The notes under the pieces are model-generated. The model saw nothing but the letters and a program-made list of their open reading frames with translations, made no database searches and was not told the DNA's origin. A stretch of DNA of 42,563 nt. It comes from an uncultured Rikenella sp. (GTDB taxonomy: Bacteria > Bacteroidota > Bacteroidia > Bacteroidales > Rikenellaceae). The DNA lies in contig CAJTNK010000006.1 in assembly GCA_910577885.1 (NCBI GenBank), positions 1 to 42,563 on the forward strand. Direction: 5' to 3'. Position numbers and translations under genes: made by a program. Positions 1-9,781 of the stretch are shown here, piece by piece (position 1 is the first letter of the stretch; every line of letters starts with the position of its first letter).

Positions 1-57
1 GTTCAAGAACAGTGTCCCGCCTCTGCGAATCGACGTGTGTGTCGTGAGGTCAGAAAC

Positions 58-1806
58 CTACCGAGCCACTTCGTATTTCATTTTGGCTTTCACCTTCACG
101 ATTTCCACGAACTGAGCGTGTTCGAAGAAGTTGTAGAAGTTAACTTCCGTAGCGGCCAGTTCCGCAGCCTGCGGGTTCTGAGCGATCGCTGCGCGGAGGT
201 TCGACACCAGTGCATCGGCATTGCCTTCCTGAGCTGCGATCACCGCTTTCACGTAGTTCGCACGCCAGTTGTTCATCCCGGCCAGCTGCTGTTTAGCCTT
301 AGCGACATTACCGTTCAGGAGTTCAGCCAGCGCCTGGTTGTAGCCGTCCAGCGTCCGCGCCGCAGCTGCGTAGTTCCCGTTGGCCAGTTCAACCAACCCT
401 TTGTTGTATTTGGCTTCCGGAGCCGACGATACGGCGAAGAATTTGGCAGCTTCGGCCTTTTTCCCTTCAGCCAAGGCGATCACACCCAGGTTGTTGATGA
501 CATTCGGATCGCTGTTGTTGAGCGAAGCCGCTTTCAGGAACGCAGCCTTAGCCGCATTGTAGTCCCCGGCGTTGGCCAGCACAACCCCCAGGTTGTTGTA
601 CCCGCGGTAGCAGTTGTATTTTTCAGCCGCAGCTTTGTAGATCCGTGCTTTGGTAGCATTGTCCGTGTAGAGCGTAGCCGCGAACAGCATCTCTTCGACG
701 TTCAGTTTGTTGATGTCCGTAGCCACCGCTTCGCGGAGTTCGGCATCGGTCAGCCCTTCGACGCGTACGTTGACGGTCATTTTCGAACGACGCAGTTCCG
801 GCAGGATCTTGTCAGCCAACACCTGGAAAGCTGCGCTCATGTTCTTGATTTCGCGGTTACGCACCTGCGGATCGCTGTACATCGAGAGCACTTGCAGGAT
901 CAGCGCTTTGTCCGGAATGTTCGAAGCTTCGACCAGTTCTTTGAACCCGTCCCAGTCTTCGCCCATGGCGTTGACATCGAACTTGGTGCCGACCGGCATT
1001 TTGTCTTTCTTGAACTTCGCGCTCACGGCTTTCTGAGTCGACGTACCGCGTTCTTTCGAGAGTCTGTCGTTCAGCGCCAGCGGACCGTCCGGAGAAGCGT
1101 AAGCCTGCGTGTAGACATCCCCTACGGTCTTCTTCGCGTCGCCCGAGTTGGCGATGATGAAGTCTTCCAAGGCTTTGATGTCTTCTTTGGCCAACTGGTT
1201 CGAACGAACGTTCGAGCGGTTGATCGTAAACATGATCTTGGCCGATTCCGAGATGTTGGTCACGCGCTGGAAAGCATCCGGAGCGATGGCCACTTTGGCG
1301 AAGTTGTCGGCCATCAGCTGCAGCGAGCTAACCCCATTGGCAACGACGATCGGCGTTTTGTATTCGGTGAAGTTTTTGATCTTCTTCCCGTTCTTCAGAC
1401 ATTTGGCTTCGGCCTTGAAGACGAGTTGCGAGAGGCGCATCGACGGGTTGTACGGGATGGCAACCTCCAGAGCGAACGAGCCGCCCGAGTACGGGATCAC
1501 GGTGTAGTTGTCCTGCACCTTTTCCCCTTGGAAGAATTTCGGTTCGCCGGCAAATTCCTGACCGTCGATAGCCGAAACGATCACCGGCGTAACTTTCAGG
1601 ACGCCGTATTTGTGGAACACTTTGGCCGGCACATTCACCGTAACGGTCGTTACGGCATTGTCCCCTTTCAAAGTAACCACTTCCGGAGCACAGGTAACGG
1701 TGATGCCCTGTGCAGTCTTCTTCATCATCTTGCTGAAGCAATTACAGCTGGTGAGAAGAGCCGACGCAGCGAGAACCGCGAGACTGATGTTAAAAAACTT
1801 TCTCAT
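58..1806 (-). CDS. TPR-containing OmpA-like lipoprotein
   Basis: A 582-aa protein with an SPII signal peptide (lipobox ending in LLTSC, Cys21), so probably a lipoprotein of the outer membrane. Residues about 30-200 are beta-rich and Val/Lys-rich. Residues about 205-300 contain a stretch like the OmpA C-terminal domain (YASPDG, then N-D-R-LS-ER-G), which in the family binds peptidoglycan. Residues about 400-520 hold TPR-like helical repeats (YNNLGVVLANAGDYNAAKAAF, then a second NNLGVIAL unit). Similar OmpA/TPR lipoproteins are widespread in Bacteroidota and have no assigned function; a role in envelope organisation is inference. It lies downstream of pnp on the same strand with a 173-nt gap holding its own -7-like motif. 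The start fits the signal peptide exactly. Confidence 0.85.
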   Translation of the reverse strand: MRKFFNISLAVLAASALLTSCNCFSKMMKKTAQGITVTCAPEVVTLKGDNAVTTVTVNVPAKVFHKYGVLKVTPVIVSAIDGQEFAGEPKFFQGEKVQDNYTVIPYSGGSFALEVAIPYNPSMRLSQLVFKAEAKCLKNGKKIKNFTEYKTPIVVANGVSSLQLMADNFAKVAIAPDAFQRVTNISESAKIMFTINRSNVRSNQLAKEDIKALEDFIIANSGDAKKTVGDVYTQAYASPDGPLALNDRLSKERGTSTQKAVSAKFKKDKMPVGTKFDVNAMGEDWDGFKELVEASNIPDKALILQVLSMYSDPQVRNREIKNMSAAFQVLADKILPELRRSKMTVNVRVEGLTDAELREAVATDINKLNVEEMLFAATLYTDNATKARIYKAAAEKYNCYRGYNNLGVVLANAGDYNAAKAAFLKAASLNNSDPNVINNLGVIALAEGKKAEAAKFFAVSSAPEAKYNKGLVELANGNYAAAARTLDGYNQALAELLNGNVAKAKQQLAGMNNWRANYVKAVIAAQEGNADALVSNLRAAIAQNPQAAELAATEVNFYNFFEHAQFVEIVKVKAKMKYEVAR

Positions 1807-1909
1807 AGTCAGTTAATTGTTATTGAAATTGGTTTATTGTTTTCGTTTTTCGGGCGCCCGACGGGAGTGCGCGACTCCGGTCCTGCGCAGCGGTCGAGTT
1901 TATGAACAA

Positions 1910-1917
1910 CAAAGGTA
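1910..1917 (-). promoter_or_regulatory. Bacteroidota -7 motif upstream of the TPR lipoprotein
   Basis: The minus strand reads TACCTTTG, a perfect TAnnTTTG match, about 100 nt upstream of the ATG. No -33 box is found at the usual 19-21 nt distance; the nearest TTG is only 11 nt away, so the call is tentative. Confidence 0.4.
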
Positions 1918-1979
1918 CAAATTTGTTTCAAAAAACGGTTTCCATCGTCTTAAAAATTCGCCGCCGCTTCGTCCGGCCG

Positions 1980-4118
1980 CTACTCCTTGTCGATCAAGAC
2001 CTTCCGCGAGAGCTTCAGTTTGCCGTTCTTCGGGTCGATGCCGATGAGCTTCACGTCCATCATATCGCCCTCCTTGATACCGGTCTCTTCCATGGTCTCG
2101 AACCGCCGGTGGGCGATTTCCGAGATGTGGAGCAGCCCGTCCCTCCCCGGCAGAATCTCGATGAAGGCGCCGAAAGCCACCACCGATTTCACTTTCCCGT
2201 GGTAGACGGTCCCGACTTCCGGCACGGCGGTCATCCCCTTGATCCGGGCGATGGCAGCTTCCACCCCCTCTTTATCGGCCCCGAAGACGTCGACTTTCCC
2301 GATTTCGCCCTCTTCGGTGATGGTGATCGTGGTTCCGGTCTCTTTCTGCATCTCCTGGATCACCTTACCGCCCGGCCCGATCACTGCGCCGATGAATTCC
2401 TTCGGAATGGTGATCTGCACCATCCGCGGCACGTGCGGTTTGTAGTCTTCGCGCGGCGCCGCAATAGTCTCCGTAATCTTACCGAGGATGTGCATCCGCC
2501 CCTGCCGAGCCTGTTCCAACGCCGCCGCCAGCACTTCGTAGCTCAGGCCGTCGACCTTGATATCCATCTGCGTGGCGGTAATCCCGTCTGCCGTCCCGGT
2601 CACCTTGAAGTCCATGTCTCCCAAGTGGTCCTCGTCACCCAAGATATCCGACAACACAGCCACCCGATCTCCTTCAGCAATAAGCCCCATGGCAATCCCC
2701 GAGACCGGCTTCTTGATCTTCACCCCGGCGTCCATCAGAGCCAGCGTCCCGGCACAAACGGTTGCCATCGACGACGAGCCGTTCGACTCCAGAATGTCGC
2801 TCACCACGCGAATCGCGTACGGACACTCGGCCTCGTCCGGAATCATCGGTTTCAAAGCCCGCAGCGCCAAATTACCATGACCGATCTCGCGCCGCGACAG
2901 CCCCCGGGCCGGCCTTGCCTCGCCGGTCGAGAACGGCGGGAAGTTGTAGTGAAGAACGAAACGTTCGCTCCCCTCGCGCAACACATCGTCGATCATCTTC
3001 TCATCAAGTTTCGTGCCAAGGGTGACGGTCGTGAGCGATTGGGTCTCGCCGCGCGTGAAAATCGCCGACCCGTGCGGTGCCGGCAGATACCCCACCTCGC
3101 ACCAAATCGGCCGTATCTCCGTGGTCTTACGCCCGTCCAGACGAATCCCCTCGTTCAAGATCATGTTCCGCATGGCCGGCTTCAGCGCATAGTCGTGGAA
3201 GTACCGCCGAATCATCGACTCCTTCGCCGCCCGCTCCTCTTCGCCGTGCTGAGCCGCAAAATCAGCCAAATACCGTTCCAGAACCTCATCGAACTTGTCG
3301 CTCCGTTCGTGTTTCGGCAACTGGCTCTTGGCCACTTCGTACACCTGATCGTACGTCGCCGCAGCCACCGCATCCCGCAAAGCCGGGTCGTTCTGCTCGT
3401 GGCAGTAAGTCCGTTTTTCGGTCTTCCCGACCGCCTGCATCAGCTCCAGCTGAGCCTGACACTGTTTCTTGATCTCCTCGTGGGCGAACTTGATGGCGTC
3501 GAGCATCACCGCCTCCGACACCTCTTTCATCTCCCCTTCGACCATCATGATGTTGTCGATCGTGGCAGCCACCATAATATCCAGGTCGCACTGGTTCTTC
3601 TCCATCTGCGAGAAGGTGGGGTTGATGACGAACTCGCCGTCGATCCGCGCCACCCGCACCTCGGAGATCGGCCCGCCGAACGGCAGGGTCGAAACAGCCA
3701 GCGCCGACGAAGCGGCCAGTCCGGCCAGCGCATCGGGTTGAATATCCGGGTCGGCCGACAGCAAGGTCACTGTCACGAACACATCGGCATGGTAGTCGCT
3801 CGGGAAGAGCGGCCGCAACGCGCGGTCGATGAGCCGCGCCACGAGAATTTCATAATCGCTCGGCCGTGCCTCGCGTTTGAGAAATCCCCCCGGGAAGCGC
3901 CCGTTGGCGGCATATTTTTCCTTATACTCCACCGACAGCGGCAGAAAATCGACATCCTCCTTGGCATCTTTGGCGGCCACGACAGTGGCCAGCAGCATCG
4001 TATCGCCCTGTCGCACGACGACCGAGCCGTCGGCCTGTTTGGCGAGCTTACCGGTCTCGATCTCGATGGTACGTCCGCCGCTGAGCGCGATACTTTTTTT
4101 GGTTGCGTTGTAATACAT
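1980..4118 (-). CDS. pnp: Polyribonucleotide nucleotidyltransferase (PNPase)
   Basis: Phosphorolytic 3'-5' exoribonuclease of mRNA turnover. The chosen start (MYYNATKKS) gives 712 aa, the usual length; an upstream in-frame start would add 37 unrelated residues that overlap the terminator region. Order of domains: RNase PH-like 1 (about 10-145), helical linker, RNase PH-like 2 (about 310-545), KH domain with the GxxG loop GPGG at 581-584, and an S1 domain from about 636 to 708 (GAFIEILPGRDGLLHISEI). The second catalytic core keeps the DILGDEDHLGDMDFKVTGT signature. It follows rpsO on the same strand, the conserved rpsO-pnp order. A hairpin plus U-tract between the two genes suggests pnp is partly attenuated or has its own promoter. 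Confidence 0.98.
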   Translation of the reverse strand: MYYNATKKSIALSGGRTIEIETGKLAKQADGSVVVRQGDTMLLATVVAAKDAKEDVDFLPLSVEYKEKYAANGRFPGGFLKREARPSDYEILVARLIDRALRPLFPSDYHADVFVTVTLLSADPDIQPDALAGLAASSALAVSTLPFGGPISEVRVARIDGEFVINPTFSQMEKNQCDLDIMVAATIDNIMMVEGEMKEVSEAVMLDAIKFAHEEIKKQCQAQLELMQAVGKTEKRTYCHEQNDPALRDAVAAATYDQVYEVAKSQLPKHERSDKFDEVLERYLADFAAQHGEEERAAKESMIRRYFHDYALKPAMRNMILNEGIRLDGRKTTEIRPIWCEVGYLPAPHGSAIFTRGETQSLTTVTLGTKLDEKMIDDVLREGSERFVLHYNFPPFSTGEARPARGLSRREIGHGNLALRALKPMIPDEAECPYAIRVVSDILESNGSSSMATVCAGTLALMDAGVKIKKPVSGIAMGLIAEGDRVAVLSDILGDEDHLGDMDFKVTGTADGITATQMDIKVDGLSYEVLAAALEQARQGRMHILGKITETIAAPREDYKPHVPRMVQITIPKEFIGAVIGPGGKVIQEMQKETGTTITITEEGEIGKVDVFGADKEGVEAAIARIKGMTAVPEVGTVYHGKVKSVVAFGAFIEILPGRDGLLHISEIAHRRFETMEETGIKEGDMMDVKLIGIDPKNGKLKLSRKVLIDKE

Positions 4119-4159
4119 GGGTTCTGTGTGTTTTTCCGTAAAATACGGGGCTAAGGTAC

Positions 4160-4193
4160 AAAAAAAACAGGCCCTGCCAATGGCAAAACCTGT
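4160..4193 (-). terminator. Intrinsic terminator between rpsO and pnp
   Basis: On the minus strand a 12-bp stem (ACAGGTTTTGCC paired with GGCAGGGCCTGT, including G-U pairs) with a 3-nt loop is followed by eight U residues. It lies after the rpsO stop and about 40 nt before the pnp start. A TACCTTAG sequence just beyond it (4151-4158) resembles a -7 box with one mismatch. Confidence 0.8.
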
Positions 4194-4257
4194 GTTTCGT
4201 AAAAATAGGAGTTCTCCGCCTCTTGTCATAAAGCGGTCCCTCCCCCCCGAAAAGAAC

Positions 4258-4533
4258 CTACTTCCGCAGCCCCAGCGCCTTCACAATCGCCCGATAGCGT
4301 TCGATATCCGTCTTCACCAAGTAGTCCAGCATGCTCCGCCGCTTCCCGACCAGTTTCAACAGCGCCCGCTGCGTATTGTAGTCATGCTTGTGTTGTTTCA
4401 AATGCTCGGTCAAGTGCGCGATCCGGTACGAGAAAAGCGCGATCTGACTCTCCGCCGACCCGGTATCCGCAGCCGACTTCCCATAGTTCTGAAACAGTTC
4501 CTGTTTCTTTTCCGTGTTGATGTAAGTGCTCAT
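4258..4533 (-). CDS. rpsO: 30S ribosomal protein S15
   Basis: Small-subunit ribosomal protein that binds the central domain of 16S rRNA and bridges to 23S rRNA. The start at MSTYINTEKK gives 91 aa, close to the usual 89. The family core is clear: GSAESQIALFSYRIAHLTEHL, then H-K-H-D-Y-N-T-QRALLKLVGKRR, then YR-I-V-KALGLRK at the end. A longer in-frame reading (21 more residues) runs through the promoter and was not used. It is the first gene before pnp on the minus strand, with a good -33/-7 promoter directly upstream. Confidence 0.98.
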   Translation of the reverse strand: MSTYINTEKKQELFQNYGKSAADTGSAESQIALFSYRIAHLTEHLKQHKHDYNTQRALLKLVGKRRSMLDYLVKTDIERYRAIVKALGLRK

Positions 4534-4565
4534 GTAATTATACGGTCTATTAATTAAAAGCGGGG

Positions 4566-4597
4566 CAAAGATAACGAATTTTCCGCAACCGACCAAA
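4566..4597 (-). promoter_or_regulatory. Promoter of rpsO
   Basis: Reading the minus strand: TTTG (4594-4597), a 20-nt spacer, then TATCTTTG (4566-4573). This matches the Bacteroidota sigma-ABfr consensus (TTTG, about 19-20 nt, TAnnTTTG). The box ends about 32 nt before the rpsO start. Confidence 0.75.
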
Positions 4598-4607
4598 CCT
4601 TCGCCCC

Positions 4608-6005
4608 CTATTTTCGAGCCATGTTAGGTTCCTGCAGCCCGTATCCCTTCCTGCGGTCCTCCCCCTTGAGCAGAAAACCGAACAGCACGGCCAGCAGCCC
4701 CAGCCCCAAAAAGATCAGCATCGGCACCGTATAATCATACCTCACCGCACCCACCGCCGCCCCGTCCCCGGTCACCGGAACGGTCCCCCAGCGGTCGAGC
4801 GCCCAGCCCACCAAAAGCGGCACCCCGGACAACCCCCAATTCTGCACCCAAAAGATCAAGGCATAGGCCGTTCCGAGTTTCTGTTCCGGAATGATCTTCG
4901 GCACCGACGGCCACATGGCCGACGGCACGAGCGAGAAAGCCACCCCCAGCACACTGACCAGCACCGCCGCCAAGGCCCAGTGCGTGATCCACGGCATCGA
5001 GAAGCCGGCATACACCACCACGAGCATCATCGCCCCCCAAATCATCATCGAAGCGCCCTTACCCCGCCGGTCGTACACACTCCCGAACAGCGGCGTCAGC
5101 ACCAGCGTCCCCACCGGCAACAACGATGGAATCAACCCCGAGTACTCTCCCGCCACGCCGAATTTCTGTACCACCAGGTCCGCCGCGAACTTCACGAACG
5201 GATGCACCGCCGCATAGAACAACAAGCACAACAGCGCAATATACCAGAACGCCCGAATACGAAAGATCGAGAAAATATCCCGGAACCGGAACCGCTCGTC
5301 GTCGCCCATCCGCTCCTGCTCCTGTTCCGCATCGAGCCGGCGATCCATCCCCACGTAGATCAGGAAGGTCAAAAACCCGACCACCAGCAACGCCATTCCG
5401 AACAGGATCGGCATTCCGATCGAATTACCGAACGCACGCGCAATCGGCAGCGGAACGGCCAACGCCAGGAAAGTCCCGAGCCGCGCAAAAGCGACGTTCA
5501 TCCCCAGCGCAAACGCCAGCTCCTTCCCCCGAAACCACCGCACCACGATCTTATTGGCCGTAATCCCGATAATCTCGTACCCCACCGCAAAAAGCGCATA
5601 CCCCAACGACGCCGTCAACACCTGCAGCTTCAGACTCCTCGCCCCGAAAAACCAAAAATCGACCATCCTCGCCGGATCGATCCCCTGAATCGCATAATAC
5701 TTGATCCCGATCCCCACCACCATCACCCCCACCGACAAAACCCCCGTAAACCGCGCCCCCATCTTGTCCAACACCATCCCCCCGAAAATCAACATCAACA
5801 AAAAGATATTGAACCACCCATACCCACTGTTGAACAACCCGAAATCGGTGTTATCCCACTCGAAAAGCTCGATCAACAACCCCTTCAAAGGCGCCAACAC
5901 ATCGGTCAGAAAATAACCGCACATCATCGTCAGCGAAACCATCAACAAGACCACCCACCGAGCACTCCGAGACTCCGAAATCTTCCGTCGTATCTGCTCT
6001 ACCAT
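4608..6005 (-). CDS. Major facilitator superfamily (MFS) transporter
   Basis: A 465-aa integral membrane protein with about 12 hydrophobic segments, the size and arrangement of an MFS permease. The N-terminal half has a loop resembling the MFS A-motif (GGMVLDKMGARFTG), and the second half a matching one (FGSVYDRRGKGA). A long soluble loop rich in charged residues (about 228-245, DRRLDAEQEQERMGDDERF) separates the halves. The overall pattern recalls the MFSD1-like group, but the substrate cannot be read from the sequence. The gene is minus-strand, ends 10 nt upstream of the rpsO -33 region and is preceded by a family-R repeat. A homolog in a sugar or peptide transport family is equally possible. 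Confidence 0.9.
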   Translation of the reverse strand: MVEQIRRKISESRSARWVVLLMVSLTMMCGYFLTDVLAPLKGLLIELFEWDNTDFGLFNSGYGWFNIFLLMLIFGGMVLDKMGARFTGVLSVGVMVVGIGIKYYAIQGIDPARMVDFWFFGARSLKLQVLTASLGYALFAVGYEIIGITANKIVVRWFRGKELAFALGMNVAFARLGTFLALAVPLPIARAFGNSIGMPILFGMALLVVGFLTFLIYVGMDRRLDAEQEQERMGDDERFRFRDIFSIFRIRAFWYIALLCLLFYAAVHPFVKFAADLVVQKFGVAGEYSGLIPSLLPVGTLVLTPLFGSVYDRRGKGASMMIWGAMMLVVVYAGFSMPWITHWALAAVLVSVLGVAFSLVPSAMWPSVPKIIPEQKLGTAYALIFWVQNWGLSGVPLLVGWALDRWGTVPVTGDGAAVGAVRYDYTVPMLIFLGLGLLAVLFGFLLKGEDRRKGYGLQEPNMARK

Positions 6006-6076
6006 ATAATTTTTTTTAATTCTGTTGTCCTTTTTCTGAAGTTAGCACAAGTACTGTTCTTTCTTTAGCGACAGGA

Positions 6077-6406
6077 GGGTACTGTACCTTTTGTGAACAA
6101 AAGGTACCCAAAAAACTTTGGCGAATGCTTCGCATTCGGTGACCTAGTGTCCCGGACTACCGTGTTTGCTTTTGGGGCCGGGATACTTTTAGGCGCGCCT
6201 AAGGTTTACGCAGCCCAAGCGCGCCTAAAAAAGTATCCCCGACCCCATACCATAGGTAGAGCAGGCCAAAGCATCCCGACAGGGATGCGCTCGGAAGTCT
6301 TTTTGGTTCTTTTTACCTTCGGTTTCCTCGTGCTACCTCGGCATAGACCACAAGCGGTCTCTGCGCTCGGTACGCTACTCGGTTCTTCAGAAAAAGAACA
6401 GTTCCT
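6077..6406. repeat. Family R palindromic repeat, copy 1
   Basis: Fills most of the 468-nt gap between the MFS gene and aspA. The left end is a hairpin with arms TACCTTTT/AAAAGGTA around GTGAAC. The centre is a nested inverted repeat: GGGATACTTTTAGGCGCGCC pairs with the block ending in AAAAAAGTATCCCC, around a GTTTACGC loop. Next comes the conserved GGCCAAAGCATCCC-GGGATGC module. The right end is TTCTT-loop-AAGAA followed by the GAACAGTTCC terminus. Compared with copies 3-5 it carries an extra module (ACCTTCGGTTTCCTCG to CGGTACGCTACTCGG) that is also in copy 2. No protein-coding sense. Confidence 0.85.
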
Positions 6407-6473
6407 GCCCGTAGCCAATGAAAATTCAAGGCCCCCAGCCTACTTCAGTAAATACAGATAACCGATTGAAGAG

Positions 6474-7907
<1,434 letters not shown>

Positions 7908-7996
7908 CTGTTATGTGTCTTTTAACTTAGTGTGATTCTTTTCAACTTCCGCCCCCCCCGAGAGAGAGGAGAAGAAAAAACAGCCCTGTCACCCGC

Positions 7997-9775
7997 TCAC
8001 TTCTTCCCGGCCAATTCGTCCGGGTCCCACACCAACTCGAATTCGTCGATATAGAGCGTACTCCCCGCCCCCCCGAAAAAGTCGGCCCCCCAACGACTCG
8101 ACGTAGCCACGATCACAATATGAGTCGGCTTCGCGGCCCCCTCTTTGTATCGGATCGGGATTTCGAACCGCTCGTAAGAGGACATAGCCACCGCCCCCTC
8201 TGAATGCATCTCTCCGAAACCGACCACCGAAGCGTCCTCGAACGAGGGATTCTTGTACCCAAGCGGCCGAGTAGCCGAACTCCCCCAATTTTCGAGACTG
8301 ATATAGATCTGACACTGGTCCGGTTGCCCCTGCAAGTCGCTCGGAATCGTCACCCCTTTCGTCTTATCGTCGATCGGGGTCGAGGTGTAGCGATACCATC
8401 CCCGCAAGGCCAAAGGCCGCCCCGTATACGGCTGTCCGAAATGCACATACCCTTTTTGCGTCTCATGATCCGTGGACGGCATCCCGTTCAACTCTTGAAA
8501 ATAGCCGCTGAACAAGTTCCCCGCCGCAAAGACATCCCCGATCAGCGTCGCTCCCACCCGACTCTCCAGTTTCAGGGCATTGCCCGAAACCACAACGGCA
8601 TTCTCCTGAGTCGTCACATTGACGTTCAACGCATTTTTGTTCTTCGTCCCGGCATTCCCCGTTCCCCAAAACTCCGCCTCGCCCGGAATGTTGACCGTCC
8701 AAACCTCCGTCGCAGCTCCCAAGCCGCTCCCCGTATTCTTGGTATACCCCGATTCGAAGCCCAGGTTCGGCACCTTCGGCATCCCCTCGGTGGTAAAGGC
8801 GACCGGATCGCCGTAGTTGTCGCCCACCACGCCCCGCACCTCATAAGCCGTCTCCGGCACCAATCCCTTGGCCACCGCCGAAAAGGTCCCGCCGTTGACC
8901 TCCACCCCTTCCACCTTCCGCCAAGCATCTTCACCGGCCCCCGCCTGCCGAATCTGGAACCCGCACTCCCCCGCCGAGGTAAGCCCCTGCGCCGAGAAGT
9001 CGGCAAACTTGGCCCACGGATTCACCGACATCTCGGTAATGTACTGCGATGATTGCTCAACAGTCACGGTCCATCTCTGCTCGATATCGAAAAACCGCAC
9101 GATAAAATGTTGCGGCAAGTTCCAGTCGCGAATCGAGTTCAGTTCCACCTCTTTCCCGACAATCCGTTCAGTCCCGTCCGGCGCCACCCACGCCAGTGTC
9201 GAGGTCGACGGCCCGAGCCGCAGCTCCTCCACCTCGATATCGCTCAGCGATACGCTCTCCGGCACATACGCCGTCACACTATAATCCACGGCGCTGAACT
9301 TCGGCTCGCCGATCTGCACGCCGCCGCCCAGCACGAAGCTCCGCGCGATATTCTGCCGAGCCTGCAGCGTCCACACATAATCCTGGTACGTAACGACCGT
9401 AAACCCGTACACCTTATCCGTCGGAATCTCATATTGTTTCCCGCCCTGCGTCAAGTCCAGGTAATAGGAATCCAGCGTATCCATCTCCTGCCCCGTGACG
9501 TTGTCCACCATCCTGGCCTCCGGCGTAATATGGAAATCGCGCAGGAAAACCCGCCGCAAATCCACCGTATCCGACAAGGTCAGCGAGATGGTCCGCGCCG
9601 TATTGTCCAAAGTCAGCTCCTCGGCCCCGCGAATCTCCATCGCGGTGATATTCCCCGGCACGATCTCGTACGGGATGTCGTTCTCGATACACCCCGTCAG
9701 CCCCCAACCCACACCCGCGAACAGCAGCAGTACGGGCCAAAATCTCAGGTTATGTCTCGTCTTCTTCCGCCCCAT
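7997..9775 (-). CDS. PCMD-domain surface lipoprotein (operon gene 5)
   Basis: A 592-aa lipoprotein (lipobox GLTGC, Cys29) with acidic residues just after the Cys (C-I-E-N-D), as expected for lipoproteins exported to the cell surface in Bacteroidota. Residues about 40-260 are two Ig-like beta domains of the type usually found before PCMD. Residues about 260-335 form a fibronectin-III-like segment (G-L-V-P-E-T-A-Y-E-V-R). From about 340 on is a jelly-roll PCMD domain (putative carbohydrate metabolism domain): P-N-L-G-F-E, FWGTGNAG, YTGRPLALRGWYRYT, and the end GSTLYIDEFELVWDPDEL. Its C-terminal half closely resembles operon gene 3, so the two are paralogs, but it lacks the DUF4493 domain. It is the last gene, 6 nt after the barrel gene. 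Ligand unknown. Confidence 0.85.
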   Translation of the reverse strand: MGRKKTRHNLRFWPVLLLFAGVGWGLTGCIENDIPYEIVPGNITAMEIRGAEELTLDNTARTISLTLSDTVDLRRVFLRDFHITPEARMVDNVTGQEMDTLDSYYLDLTQGGKQYEIPTDKVYGFTVVTYQDYVWTLQARQNIARSFVLGGGVQIGEPKFSAVDYSVTAYVPESVSLSDIEVEELRLGPSTSTLAWVAPDGTERIVGKEVELNSIRDWNLPQHFIVRFFDIEQRWTVTVEQSSQYITEMSVNPWAKFADFSAQGLTSAGECGFQIRQAGAGEDAWRKVEGVEVNGGTFSAVAKGLVPETAYEVRGVVGDNYGDPVAFTTEGMPKVPNLGFESGYTKNTGSGLGAATEVWTVNIPGEAEFWGTGNAGTKNKNALNVNVTTQENAVVVSGNALKLESRVGATLIGDVFAAGNLFSGYFQELNGMPSTDHETQKGYVHFGQPYTGRPLALRGWYRYTSTPIDDKTKGVTIPSDLQGQPDQCQIYISLENWGSSATRPLGYKNPSFEDASVVGFGEMHSEGAVAMSSYERFEIPIRYKEGAAKPTHIVIVATSSRWGADFFGGAGSTLYIDEFELVWDPDELAGKK

Positions 9776-9781
9776 AATCGT

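Noticed and set aside
37..1905. Long plus-strand open frame (622 aa) over the TPR lipoprotein
   Set aside because: Antisense shadow: His/Arg/Phe-rich translation with no domain, while the minus strand has signal peptide, OmpA-like and TPR sequence.
1902..4154. Plus-strand open frame of 750 aa opposite pnp
   Set aside because: Low-complexity Arg/His-rich antisense product of a GC-rich gene; pnp is certain.
6093..6461. ORFs on both strands within family R copy 1 (122 aa and 70 aa)
   Set aside because: They translate the palindromic repeat; similar pseudo-peptides arise from every copy (also 20890-21171, 22382-22588, 22568-22798).
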